This document shows, in pieces, positions 16,842 through 25,014 of a stretch of DNA of 64,000 nt. The notes beneath the pieces were generated by a model. It saw only the letters and a list, made by a program, of their open reading frames with translations, had not been told where the DNA came from and made no database searches. Both the position numbers and the translations under genes were made by a program. The first letter of the stretch is position 1. Every line of letters starts with the position of its first letter. The stretch is from Pseudomonas tolaasii NCPPB 2192 (lineage in GTDB: Bacteria; Pseudomonadota; Gammaproteobacteria; Pseudomonadales; Pseudomonadaceae). The stretch covers positions 3,162,001-3,226,000 of the forward strand of contig NZ_PHHD01000001.1 of NCBI RefSeq assembly GCF_002813445.1, written 5' to 3'.

Positions 16842-17311
16842 AACTGCTGGGAAAGCAGTTGCCCGTCAGCCATGCGCAGGCGTTTGGACAGGGCAATCGC
16901 AATCGCCCGGATGATTTTGGCAGCCACTCGCGGCGCTTCGTTGAGCATTTTTTCCAGGGAATCCTTGCCCAGGTTCAACAGCACGCAGTCACTGGCGGCC
17001 ACGCAACTGGCCGAACGCCGCTCGCCGTCGAGCACGGCCATTTCGCCGAAGGCGCGGCCGCTGCGCAGGGTGGCGATGGTCAGGCGCTGACCCGCGTGGT
17101 TGGTTTTTTGCACCGACACTTGGCCGCTGTGGATGATGCACATGAAAGTGCCGGCATCGCCTTCGAGGAAAATCACCTCATCGCGGGCAATGCTGCTGAT
17201 GTTGAAGTAGCCGGCGGCGACGTGAAAGTCCTCCGGCAACAGAGGGTCGAACAAGCCACAATCCATGAGCATGTCGCGGATTTCGCTGTTCATCAGGGTC
17301 GGTAGTGGCAT
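16838..17311 (-). CDS. Cyclic-nucleotide-binding (CNB) domain protein
   Basis: This 157-residue protein consists of a single CNB domain. EVIFLEGDAGTFMCIIHSGQVSVQKTN (about 45-71) and LRSGRAFGEMAVLDGERRSASCVAASDCVLLNL (about 82-114) match the beta-roll and the phosphate-binding cassette, with FGEMA and RRSAS in the canonical positions. The final helices are short, and no helix-turn-helix DNA-binding domain follows, unlike Crp/Fnr regulators. It may sense cAMP or another nucleotide and act on a partner protein. Which partner is unknown. Confidence 0.8.
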   Translation of the reverse strand: MPLPTLMNSEIRDMLMDCGLFDPLLPEDFHVAAGYFNISSIARDEVIFLEGDAGTFMCIIHSGQVSVQKTNHAGQRLTIATLRSGRAFGEMAVLDGERRSASCVAASDCVLLNLGKDSLEKMLNEAPRVAAKIIRAIAIALSKRLRMADGQLLSQQF

Positions 17312-17380
17312 GGCTGTAATCTTGGTCCGTCAATCCAGTAGGGCGGTTCTGTGTTCAGACAAAACCGCCGCACTTAGTTC

Positions 17381-19423
17381 CTAAATCAGGCCGAGGGCCT
17401 TGAACACAAATCCATATTCGAGCGCTACGTCACGTAATCCCTGGTAACGACCGCTCATTCCGCCATGGCCGGCGCCCAGTTCCGTCTTGAGCAGCAGCAG
17501 GTTGTCGTCGGTCTTGGTGCTCCGTAATTTGGCCACCCACTTGGCCGCTTCCCAGTACTGCACGCGGCTGTCGTTGTATCCGGCGATCACTAGCAGGTTC
17601 GGATAGGCCTGGGCGCTGACGTTTTCATACGGCGCGTAAGCCTTGATGCGCTCATACACCTCGGGCTCTTCGGGGTTGCCCCACTCGTCGTATTCGGTGA
17701 TGGTCAGCGGCAGTTCCGGGTCGAGCATTGTGTTGAGCACGTCGACAAACGGCACTTCGGCAATGGCTGCCCGGAACAGCTCCGGGCGCTGGTTGAGCAC
17801 GGCGCCGATCAACAGGCCACCGGCGCTGCCGCCGCTGATCGCCAGTTGTTTGGCAGTGGTCAGGCCCTCGGCGATCACGTGTTCGGCGCAGGCGATAAAG
17901 TCGCTGAAGGTGTTCTGTTTGTGCTCCTGCTTGCCGTTGCGGTACCAGGCTTCGCCCAGTTCGCCGCCGCCGCGCACATGGGCGATGGCAAACGCCACGC
18001 CCCGGTCCAGCAGGCTCAGGCGCGCATGGGAGAACCACGGGTCGAGGCTGTGGCCATAGGCGCCGTAGCCGTAGAGATACAGCGGCGTGGGTTTGCCGAG
18101 TTGATCGCGCTTGACCACCAGGCTGATCGGCACCCGGGTGCCATCGGCGGAGGTGGCCCACAGACGTTGGCTCACGTAGTCATCGGCATTGAACACGCCG
18201 AGTACCGGGGTTTCCTTGAGCACCACCTGCGCGCCTGTCACCAGCTCAAGCTGACGCACCTGGGCCGGACGGTTGAGGGCTTCGTAGCGCAGGCGGATCC
18301 TGTCGCTGACAAATTCCAGGCTGTTCTGTACGTAGAGGCTGTAGGCGGCGTCAGGCAATTCCACGCGATAAGCAGGTACGCCCTGCGGGTGCACTTCGAT
18401 CACCGGCAGCCCGCCGATGCGCAGGCTCAGGGTCATGGCGCTGACGTTCAGGCTCACGCCATCGAGCATCACTTCGTCGCTGTGCGGAATCAGGTTCTGC
18501 CACTGGTCTTCGGTCGGCACGTTGCCGGTGTCCGGCGCGACGAACAGCGCGTAGTTGATGCCGTCGCGGTTGCTGCGGATAAACCAGGTCCACTCGCCGT
18601 CAAGCACGCCGTGGTCCACGTCGTATTCGTGGTCTTCCACCCGTGGCGCCAGGCAAGTGAAGGCCTGCTGCGGCTGGTCGGCGTCCAGCGCCCAGATTTC
18701 GCTGGTGGTCTTGCTGCCCAGCGCCAGCAGCAACTGGCGCTCGGAGCTGGAACGGTAGCAATGCAGGAAGAAGCGGCCGTCAGGCTCGTGGAACACTTCC
18801 TGCGCCGCTGTGCCGTCCAGGCGGTAGCGATAGAGCTTGTGCGGGCGATGGGTGTCGTCCAGCTCGCCGAAGAACAGGGTCAGGCTGTCGTTGGCCCAGG
18901 TCATGCTGCCGTCGCAGTCCTGGAATTCCAGTTCGCTGACCTTGCCGGTCGCCAATTCCTTCACGAACAGGGTGTAGATCTCATCCCCGCTGGTGTCGAG
19001 GCTGTAGGCCAGGCGTTGGTGGTCGGGGCTGATGCTGAACGCGCCGAGGGAGAAAAAGCCGCCATTGGCCAGCACGTTCGGGTCCAGCAGCAGTTCTTCG
19101 CTGGTCTCGTCCACGGCATGGCTGTCATCCGCCGGGCGGCGGCAGCGGTAGTGGCGGGCGTATTCGTCGCCGGCGGTGGTGCGGGTGTAATACAGGTACG
19201 GGCCCCACGGGGAGGGCAGGGACAGGTCGGTTTCGAGGATGCGGCCCTTGATCTCTTCGAACAGGGTTTCGCGCAGCGCCTGCTGGTCGGCGAGTTGCGC
19301 TTCCTGCCAGGCGTTTTCGGCCTTGAGGTAGTCCAGCACCTCGGTGCTGTCACGCTCTTGCAGCCAGGCGTATGGATCCTGGCCTGGGGCCTTGTGGGCA
19401 ATCGGAGCGGTCGATGTAGGCAT
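17381..19423 (-). CDS. ptrB: Oligopeptidase B-type S9 family serine peptidase
   Basis: This 680-residue prolyl-oligopeptidase-family enzyme matches the oligopeptidase B branch, which cleaves short peptides after Arg or Lys. The N-terminal beta-propeller runs to about residue 400. The alpha/beta-hydrolase domain contains LYLYGYGAYGHSLDPWFS, the nucleophile motif ISGGSAGGLLIG (Ser near 538), the aspartate in AGYNDSRVQYWEA, and the histidine in ELGAGHGGMSGRYQ near the end. The ATG at 19423 follows AGAGAGGGA, and 22 upstream codons were discarded. The start is divergent from a membrane-protein gene whose -10 lies 61 bp away. Confidence 0.9.
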   Translation of the reverse strand: MPTSTAPIAHKAPGQDPYAWLQERDSTEVLDYLKAENAWQEAQLADQQALRETLFEEIKGRILETDLSLPSPWGPYLYYTRTTAGDEYARHYRCRRPADDSHAVDETSEELLLDPNVLANGGFFSLGAFSISPDHQRLAYSLDTSGDEIYTLFVKELATGKVSELEFQDCDGSMTWANDSLTLFFGELDDTHRPHKLYRYRLDGTAAQEVFHEPDGRFFLHCYRSSSERQLLLALGSKTTSEIWALDADQPQQAFTCLAPRVEDHEYDVDHGVLDGEWTWFIRSNRDGINYALFVAPDTGNVPTEDQWQNLIPHSDEVMLDGVSLNVSAMTLSLRIGGLPVIEVHPQGVPAYRVELPDAAYSLYVQNSLEFVSDRIRLRYEALNRPAQVRQLELVTGAQVVLKETPVLGVFNADDYVSQRLWATSADGTRVPISLVVKRDQLGKPTPLYLYGYGAYGHSLDPWFSHARLSLLDRGVAFAIAHVRGGGELGEAWYRNGKQEHKQNTFSDFIACAEHVIAEGLTTAKQLAISGGSAGGLLIGAVLNQRPELFRAAIAEVPFVDVLNTMLDPELPLTITEYDEWGNPEEPEVYERIKAYAPYENVSAQAYPNLLVIAGYNDSRVQYWEAAKWVAKLRSTKTDDNLLLLKTELGAGHGGMSGRYQGLRDVALEYGFVFKALGLI

Positions 19424-19483
19424 GGATCCCTCTCTGTCTGGCGGTTTGCCGCAGGCATTGCAGCCGCGACACGCAAAAGCCGT

Positions 19484-19489
19484 TATCAT
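19484..19489 (+). promoter_or_regulatory. Probable -10 of the 19523 gene
   Basis: TATCAT followed by AGCCGCC, with predicted transcript start near 19496. It lies in the short divergent gap after ptrB. No clear -35 is present. Confidence 0.4.
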
Positions 19490-19522
19490 AGCCGCCTCTT
19501 TGCCAGCCTTGCCATGGACACC

Positions 19523-19978
19523 ATGACCGAGAACGACTATCTGATCGCTTGGGGCCTTTACGCCTTCGCCGCTTTGGGCTGCCTGTTGGTATGGTGGCGC
19601 ATGACCCGCTGGATCTGGCGCTGGCTACGCGAGCCGCTGCAGTTGCTGATGGCGGTGTTGCTGTTCAGCCCGACCATCGTCGACCCGGTAAAGACCCAGT
19701 TCGCACCGGCCGTGGCCATTACCGCGCTGGACCTGGTACTGCATGTGGGCAACAACGCCTGGCGGGCCATCTCCGATTTGTTCATGTACACCATGATCGC
19801 GCTCGCCGTGTACCTCGTGTTCGTGTTGATCCGCTGGCCCATCGAGCGCGCCGCCAACGCTCGCCGCGAGCGCAAGGCTGCTGCCGACGCGGCCCTGGCC
19901 GCCGAGCCGGTGGAAGACGACGAGCCTTTCCGCCGCCCGGCGCCGGTCAGCGGCCGGCGGGTCGAGCCGCGCCTTTAA
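19523..19978 (+). CDS. Inner-membrane protein of unknown function (MFS-unrelated)
   Basis: This 151-residue protein has four hydrophobic stretches: about 6-22 (LIAWGLYAFAALGCLLVWW), about 39-55 (LLMAVLLFSP), a weaker one around 61-75, and about 92-111 (YTMIALAVYLVFVLIRW). A basic/acidic cytoplasmic tail ends in SGRRVEPRL. I do not recognise the family beyond Pseudomonas. The start is ATG 19523 or 19514, and neither has a strong Shine-Dalgarno. It is 30 bp upstream of the amidotransferase gene and probably in an operon with it and with the DUF2937 gene. Confidence 0.7.
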   Translation: MTENDYLIAWGLYAFAALGCLLVWWRMTRWIWRWLREPLQLLMAVLLFSPTIVDPVKTQFAPAVAITALDLVLHVGNNAWRAISDLFMYTMIALAVYLVFVLIRWPIERAANARRERKAAADAALAAEPVEDDEPFRRPAPVSGRRVEPRL

Positions 19979-20008
19979 CGTTGTCCGCCCTGCAGCGAGA
20001 GCCCTGGC

Positions 20009-20785
20009 ATGTGTGAATTATTGGGCATGAGTGCCAACGTCCCCACCGACATCGTGTTCAGCTTTACCGGGCTGATGCAGCGGGGCGGACGTACCGGCCC
20101 CCACCGCGATGGTTGGGGCATCGCGTTTTATGAAGGCCGCGGCCTGCGCCTGTTTCAGGACCCGGCGGCCAGCAGCGAATCGGAAGTCGCGCTGCTGGTG
20201 CAGCGTTATCCCATCAAAAGTGAAGTGGTGATCGGCCATATCCGCCAGGCCAATGTGGGCAAGGTCAGCCTGGCCAACACCCACCCGTTCGTGCGCGAGC
20301 TGTGGGGGCGCAACTGGTGTTTTGCCCATAACGGCCAATTGGCCGACTTTGCCCCTCGCGCCACCTTCTACCGCCCGGTCGGCGATACCGACAGCGAAGC
20401 GGCGTTCTGTGACCTGCTCAACCGCGTGCGCGAAGCCTTCCCGGAGCCGGTGGAAATCGAGCAAGTGCTGCCGGATTTGATCGCCGCCTGTGCCGAATAC
20501 CGCAGCAAAGGCGTGTTCAACTGCATGCTCAGCGACGGCGACTGGCTGTTTTGCTATTGCTCGACCAAGCTTGCACAAATCACCCGGCGCGCCCCGTTTG
20601 GCCCGGCGCGGTTGAAAGATGTCGACGTGATCGTGGATTTTCAGGCCGAAACCACCCCCAATGACGTGGTGACGGTCATCGCCACCGAGCCGTTGACCGA
20701 CAACGAAAACTGGACCCGCTACGAACCGGGCCAATGGAGCCTGTGGCGACGCGGTGAATGCGTCAGCCAGGGCGTCACCGAGTAA
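20009..20785 (+). CDS. Class II glutamine amidotransferase (YafJ-like)
   Basis: This 258-residue Ntn-hydrolase begins MCELLGMSAN, with the nucleophile Cys2 exposed after Met removal. It continues with GGRTGPHRDGWGIAFYEGRGLRLF (about 28-51), GHIRQANVGKVSLANTHPF (about 76-94) and FAHNGQLADF (about 104-113), the glutamine-binding segments of the family. There is no synthetase domain, so it is a stand-alone amidotransferase of the YafJ type with unknown acceptor. It precedes the DUF2937 gene by 11 bp and probably shares its transcript. Confidence 0.9.
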   Translation: MCELLGMSANVPTDIVFSFTGLMQRGGRTGPHRDGWGIAFYEGRGLRLFQDPAASSESEVALLVQRYPIKSEVVIGHIRQANVGKVSLANTHPFVRELWGRNWCFAHNGQLADFAPRATFYRPVGDTDSEAAFCDLLNRVREAFPEPVEIEQVLPDLIAACAEYRSKGVFNCMLSDGDWLFCYCSTKLAQITRRAPFGPARLKDVDVIVDFQAETTPNDVVTVIATEPLTDNENWTRYEPGQWSLWRRGECVSQGVTE

Positions 20786-20796
20786 GGATATCGACC

Positions 20797-21339
20797 ATGT
20801 TGCTCAGTTATCTGCGGTTGGTGCTGTTTGCCATTGGTTTGTTGGTGGGCGTGCAAGTGCCGGGGTTTATCAACGACTATGCCAAGCGCGTCGAAGCCCA
20901 TTTGATCGAGGCCCAGACCGGCCTGCGCGGCTTTGAATCCACGGCTCAGCAGTTCTTCAACGGCGATTTGCAGGCGCTGGTGGCGCACTATCGCGCCAGC
21001 GATGACCCGGTGTTTCGCAGCGATGCCAACAGCCTGGGCACCTTGCTGGATCGCCAGGTCGCCCTCGACAAGCAATTCCAGGCCATGCAGGGCCCGTGGT
21101 ACATCCGAGCGCTGCAAGTGGCGGTGGCGGCCGACCCGGACATTCGCCGGGAAACCTGGAACGGTTACAGCTACCAGATTTTGCTGACGCCTGAGGCCAT
21201 GGGCTGGGGGTTGGGCGGGGCGATGCTGTTGTCGTTCGGGCTGGAATGCCTGTTCCGCTTGATCGACTGGGTGGTGTTGGGCGGCAAGCGCCTGCGCCAG
21301 AGCCGGCCCATCGAAGAGCGGGACCTCAAGGGGCTTTAA
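20797..21339 (+). CDS. DUF2937 family membrane protein
   Basis: This 180-residue protein has an N-terminal hydrophobic helix (residues 2-22, containing VLFAIGLLVGVQVPGFI), an extended periplasmic helical region (about 25-135) with GFESTAQQFFNGDLQALVAHYRAS, and a C-terminal helix LGGAMLLSFGLECLFRLIDWVVLG (about 143-166). This layout and length fit DUF2937. The function is unknown. AAGGA upstream fixes the ATG at 20797. It is the last gene of a likely three-gene unit starting at 19523 and is followed by a REP doublet. Confidence 0.75.
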   Translation: MLLSYLRLVLFAIGLLVGVQVPGFINDYAKRVEAHLIEAQTGLRGFESTAQQFFNGDLQALVAHYRASDDPVFRSDANSLGTLLDRQVALDKQFQAMQGPWYIRALQVAVAADPDIRRETWNGYSYQILLTPEAMGWGLGGAMLLSFGLECLFRLIDWVVLGGKRLRQSRPIEERDLKGL

Positions 21340-21358
21340 AGACCAATGCGGTCAAAAA

Positions 21359-21462
21359 TGTGGGAGCTGGCTTGTCGGGTCGCCGCATCGCTGCGATAGC
21401 GGTGTATCAGCTACAGATGTTCAAGATGAAACACCGCTATCGCGGGCAAGCCAGCTCCCACA
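21359..21462. repeat. REP doublet (GTGGGAGCTGG type), diverged left arm
   Basis: TGTGGGAGCTGGCTTG on the left is followed by an insertion-like CGGGTCGCCGCATCG before the GCGATAGCGGTGT core. The right arm reads GCTATCGCGGGCAAGCCAGC. It lies between convergent genes. Confidence 0.8.
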
Positions 21463-21466
21463 GTTT

Positions 21467-22387
21467 TTAATCGGGTTTTGCCAGCAGCATTCGCTCCGGG
21501 CCGACTTCTTCGGCATACCGCGCCACCACCTTCTGGCACAACCCCACAATCTCGTCCACCAACTCCACCCCCACCCGCCACGACACCACCACCTGCAAGT
21601 TCGGCAGTTTCTGCGCCATCGGCAGCATCACCAGTTCGCCGCGCGCCAATTCCTCGCTGACCAGCACCGGCGGCAATGCGCCAATGCCGAAGCCATCGCG
21701 CAGCAACCGGGTGATCGCCGACACCGAGTTCACACAGTTCATGCGCGGCGCGGCCACGCCGTTGGCTTGCATCAGGCTCAATACGTCCTGATGCGGATGG
21801 GAGTTTTTCGAATAGGTGATGATGCGCTCCCGGGCCAGTTCGGCGAGGGAGGTGTAATCACGGTTGTAGATCGAATGGCTGGCGGTGATCCAGGCCATCG
21901 GGTGGCTGCACAGCTCCAGGCTGCGCACGGTTTCGAGGCGCAACAGGTCGGTTTGCAGGATCAAATCGAGAAAGCCTTTTTGCAGCTGATCGCTGAGGTT
22001 CAGTGCGGTGTCGGCGACCAACTCGATTTCCACCAGCGGGAAATGGTCCATCAACTCCGCCACCAACGGGCTGAGCCAGGTGTGGATCACCGTGTCCATG
22101 GCGCCGATCCGGATGCGCCCGACCTTGCTGCTGGTGGTTTCCAGGGACTGCTTCAAGCCCTGCATGGTCTCCATCATCTGCTCGGCATAATCGAGCACCT
22201 TCAAGCCTTCCGGCGTCAGGCTCACGCCCCGCGAATCGCGCAGAAACAGCTTCACCCCCAACTCGCTTTCGAGCACGGCAATGCGGCTGGAAATCGACGC
22301 CTGGGTGGTGAACAGCTTCTCGGCGGTCAGGCGAAAACTCTTGAGTTTGGCCACCCAGATGAAGGTTTCAAGGAACTTCAAATTCAT
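21467..22387 (-). CDS. LysR family transcriptional regulator, probable pxp regulator
   Basis: This 306-residue regulator has an N-terminal winged helix-turn-helix (MNLKFLETFIWVAKLKSFRLTAEKLFTTQASISSRIAVLESELGVKLF, residues 1-48) and a LysR substrate-binding domain (from about 90). The ATG at 22387 is the conserved LysR start; the longer frame to 22465 adds 26 unlikely residues. It is divergent from pxpABC across 175 bp, the classic arrangement for a LysR protein controlling the adjacent operon. An effector such as 5-oxoproline would be logical but is inference. Confidence 0.88.
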   Translation of the reverse strand: MNLKFLETFIWVAKLKSFRLTAEKLFTTQASISSRIAVLESELGVKLFLRDSRGVSLTPEGLKVLDYAEQMMETMQGLKQSLETTSSKVGRIRIGAMDTVIHTWLSPLVAELMDHFPLVEIELVADTALNLSDQLQKGFLDLILQTDLLRLETVRSLELCSHPMAWITASHSIYNRDYTSLAELARERIITYSKNSHPHQDVLSLMQANGVAAPRMNCVNSVSAITRLLRDGFGIGALPPVLVSEELARGELVMLPMAQKLPNLQVVVSWRVGVELVDEIVGLCQKVVARYAEEVGPERMLLAKPD

Positions 22388-22562
22388 GGGATCAACTTTT
22401 CTTATGCTTGGATCGGTTTTTATTAGTTGGACGCCGCAGCGGGTCAGCGCCAAAAATCGGGCCATTCCACGATAAGCGTCGTTGGGGTGTCAGGACAAGT
22501 TGCGAGTTCTGTATGAAAAATCCCACACTACAAAAACTATAAAGCCTACAGGAGCACCCGCC

Positions 22563-23303
22563 GTGAGCCGTCTGCTATTGAATTGCGATATTGGCGAAAG
22601 CTTTGGTAACTGGACCATGGGTCTGGACGCCGAGGTCATGCCGTTCATCGATTGCGCCAACGTGGCCTGCGGCTTTCATGCCGGCGACCCGAGCATCATG
22701 CGCAAGACCGTCAGCCTGGCGCTCAAGCACGGCGTGCAAGTGGGGGCGCACCCGGCGTATCAGGACCTGCAAGGCTTCGGCCGCCGCTCCATGAACTACA
22801 CGCCCCAGGAAATCCAGGACCTGCTGCACTACCAGATCGGCGCCCTCGACGGCATCTGCCGTGCGCAGGGGACGCGGGTCAGTTACGTCAAGCCCCACGG
22901 CGCGATGTACAACGACATGATGGCCAACCCGGCGCAATTGCGCGCGGTGATCCAGGCCGTGGCGGCTTATGGCGACCTGCCATTGATGCTGCTGGCGATC
23001 CGCGATAACAGCGCCGCGCAAGCAGTGGGCGATGAGTACGGCGTCACCCTGTGGTTCGAAGCCTTCGCCGACCGCGCTTACGATGCCAAGGGCCACCTGG
23101 TTTCCCGACAGTTGCCGGGCGCCGTGCACCACGACGCCGAGACCATCGTGCAGCAGGCGCTGACCATTTCCCGCGGCGAACCGTTGACCGCCAGTGACGG
23201 CAGCGCGCTGGCGCTGCACGCCAACACCCTGTGCGTGCACGGTGACAACGCCAGTTCGATTGCCGCCGTACAGCGCATTCGCCAGGCGTTGAAGCCAGCA
23301 TGA
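22563..23303 (+). CDS. pxpA: 5-oxoprolinase subunit PxpA (LamB/YcsF family)
   Basis: This 246-residue LamB/YcsF protein is the A subunit of the ATP-dependent bacterial 5-oxoprolinase, which returns pyroglutamate to glutamate. Family signatures are LLLNCDIGESFGNWTMG at the start, DCANVACGFHAGDPSIMRKTV (about 33-53), GAHPAYQDLQGFGRR (about 62-76) and SYVKPHGAMYNDM (about 109-121). The GTG at 22563 follows CAGGAG and matches the family start. Its stop overlaps the pxpB start by 4 bp (ATGA). Confidence 0.93.
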   Translation: MSRLLLNCDIGESFGNWTMGLDAEVMPFIDCANVACGFHAGDPSIMRKTVSLALKHGVQVGAHPAYQDLQGFGRRSMNYTPQEIQDLLHYQIGALDGICRAQGTRVSYVKPHGAMYNDMMANPAQLRAVIQAVAAYGDLPLMLLAIRDNSAAQAVGDEYGVTLWFEAFADRAYDAKGHLVSRQLPGAVHHDAETIVQQALTISRGEPLTASDGSALALHANTLCVHGDNASSIAAVQRIRQALKPA

Positions 23304-24004
23304 AGGCACGGATTGAAGTGGTGGCCATCGACTGCCTGATGGTGCGTTTATTTGAGGTGATCGCCGAAGCCAACATGCCGTGGATGCTCGCCGGCACCCG
23401 GCGTTTGCGTGAAGCTTTCGGCGCGGCGCTGGTGGATCTGGTGCCGTCCTACACCACGTTGATGGTGCATTACGATCTCACGGCACTGAGCCCGGCCCAG
23501 GCCCGCGAGCTGATCGACCAGGCGCTGACCGACCTGCAACCCCAGACGCAAGGCAGCGGCCAGTGCCACGTGCTGCCGGTGTGGTATGACCTGAGCGTCG
23601 GCCCCGAACTGGCGCTGCTCAGCCAGCGCAGCGGCCTGTCGGTGGATGACGTGATCCGCCGCCACAGCTCACACGAATACCAGGTGTTCGCCCTCGGTTT
23701 TGCGCCGGGCTTCGCCTTTATGGGTTTGGTGGATGAAATCCTCGCCTCGCCGCGCCTGAACACGCCGCGCAAACGCGTGGCGGCCGGCAGCGTCGGCATC
23801 GCCGAACGGCAAACCGCCGCCTACCCGGTGGTGTCGCCGGGCGGCTGGAACCTGATCGGCCGCACCCCCGCCAAACTGTTCGACCGCAAGCGTGACGGCT
23901 ACAGCCTGATGCAGCCCGGCGACACCGTGCGGTTCGAACCCGTCGACCACGCTGAATTTATCAACCTGGGTGGCGACGACACGCCGTTGGAGGCGCAGGC
24001 ATGA
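23300..24004 (+). CDS. pxpB: 5-oxoprolinase subunit PxpB (KipI-like)
   Basis: This 234-residue protein is homologous to KipI/allophanate hydrolase subunit 1. PSYTTLMVHYD (about 49-59) and HSSHEYQVFALGFAPGFAFMGLVDE (about 121-145) are typical, as is the closing SPGGWNLIGRTPAKLFD. With PxpA and PxpC it forms 5-oxoprolinase, PxpB and PxpC probably phosphorylating or activating the substrate. It overlaps both neighbours by 4 bp, so the three subunits are translationally coupled. Confidence 0.92.
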   Translation: MKARIEVVAIDCLMVRLFEVIAEANMPWMLAGTRRLREAFGAALVDLVPSYTTLMVHYDLTALSPAQARELIDQALTDLQPQTQGSGQCHVLPVWYDLSVGPELALLSQRSGLSVDDVIRRHSSHEYQVFALGFAPGFAFMGLVDEILASPRLNTPRKRVAAGSVGIAERQTAAYPVVSPGGWNLIGRTPAKLFDRKRDGYSLMQPGDTVRFEPVDHAEFINLGGDDTPLEAQA

Positions 24005-24909
24005 GCCGCTTGATCATCGAGGCCAGCACACCGTTGTGCCTGCTGCAGGACGCCGGGCGTTTCGGCGTGCGCCACCTGGGCGTGACCCAGGGCGGGGCGC
24101 TGGATTGGGTATCGATGTCCTGGGCCAACTGGCTGCTGGGCAATGCGCTGGATGCGCCGGTGGTGGAAATCACCCTGGGTGGTTTTACCCTGAGGGCCGA
24201 GGACTATTGTTTGCTGGCGCTGGCCGGTGCGGACCTGGGCGCTTATATCGACGAACGTGCCATCAGCCCGGGGCGCAGTTTTATCCTGCAAAAAGGCCAG
24301 CGTCTGCGCTTTACCCAGCCGTTCAACGGCGCGCGCGCCTATTTGGCTGCGCCGGGCGGGTTTGACGCGCCGGATGTATTGGGCAGTTGCGCCACGGTGG
24401 TGCGCGAGGAACTGGGCGGCGTGAACGGTTTCGGCAAGGCGCTGGCTGAAGGCGGGCGCCTTGAGTATTCCGGTGTCGGAGGGGCGATGAGAGTGCTCGG
24501 CACACCGGGTTTGCCAGCCAAGGCGCCATTGGACGTGATCGTCGGCGCGCAGATTGGCCAGTTCAGCGGGCAAAGCCTGTTTGATGCGTTCAACACCGAG
24601 TGGGCACTGGACAGCCGCGCCGACCGCATGGGCATGCGCCTGTTGGGCGCGCCGTTGCAGTACCAGGGGCCGTCACTGATTTCCGAGGGCATTCCCTTGG
24701 GGGCAATCCAGGTGCCGCCGGACGGGCAGCCGATTGTGTTGCTCAATGATCGGCAGACGATTGGTGGGTATCCGCGTTTGGGGGCTTTGACGCCGTTGGC
24801 GCTGGCCCGGCTGGCGCAGTGTCTGCCGGGGGAAAAAGTGCGGCTGGTGCCGGTTGTGCAGGAGACGGCGCACCGGCAACACCTCGATTTTTTGCGCCAG
24901 TTCACCTGA
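24001..24909 (+). CDS. pxpC: 5-oxoprolinase subunit PxpC (KipA-like, biotin-dependent carboxyltransferase family)
   Basis: This 302-residue member of the KipA/allophanate hydrolase subunit 2 family contains LLQDAGRFGVRHLGVTQGGALDW (about 15-37), NALDAPVVEITLGGF (about 50-64), SRADRMGMRLLGAPL (about 205-219) and EGIPLGAIQVPPDGQPIVLLNDRQTIGGYPRLG (about 230-262), which is characteristic. It completes the PxpABC enzyme. It is the last gene of the operon, and its stop codon touches a long inverted repeat. Confidence 0.92.
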   Translation: MSRLIIEASTPLCLLQDAGRFGVRHLGVTQGGALDWVSMSWANWLLGNALDAPVVEITLGGFTLRAEDYCLLALAGADLGAYIDERAISPGRSFILQKGQRLRFTQPFNGARAYLAAPGGFDAPDVLGSCATVVREELGGVNGFGKALAEGGRLEYSGVGGAMRVLGTPGLPAKAPLDVIVGAQIGQFSGQSLFDAFNTEWALDSRADRMGMRLLGAPLQYQGPSLISEGIPLGAIQVPPDGQPIVLLNDRQTIGGYPRLGALTPLALARLAQCLPGEKVRLVPVVQETAHRQHLDFLRQFT

Positions 24910-25014
24910 TCGTTCCCACGCTCCGCGTGGGAATACAGCCGAGGACGCTCTGCGTCCCAAAGCGTGACGCGGAGCGTCACAAGAGGCATTCCCACGCGGA
25001 GCGTGGGAACGATC
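24908..25014. repeat. Long inverted repeat (GATCGTTCCCACGC type)
   Basis: GATCGTTCCCACGCTCCGCG and its inverse flank inner palindromes (GGACGCTCTGCGTCC; GTGACGCGGAGCGTCAC). A near-copy lies at 30523. It fills the gap between the pxpC stop and the VWA gene stop, touching both. Confidence 0.85.
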
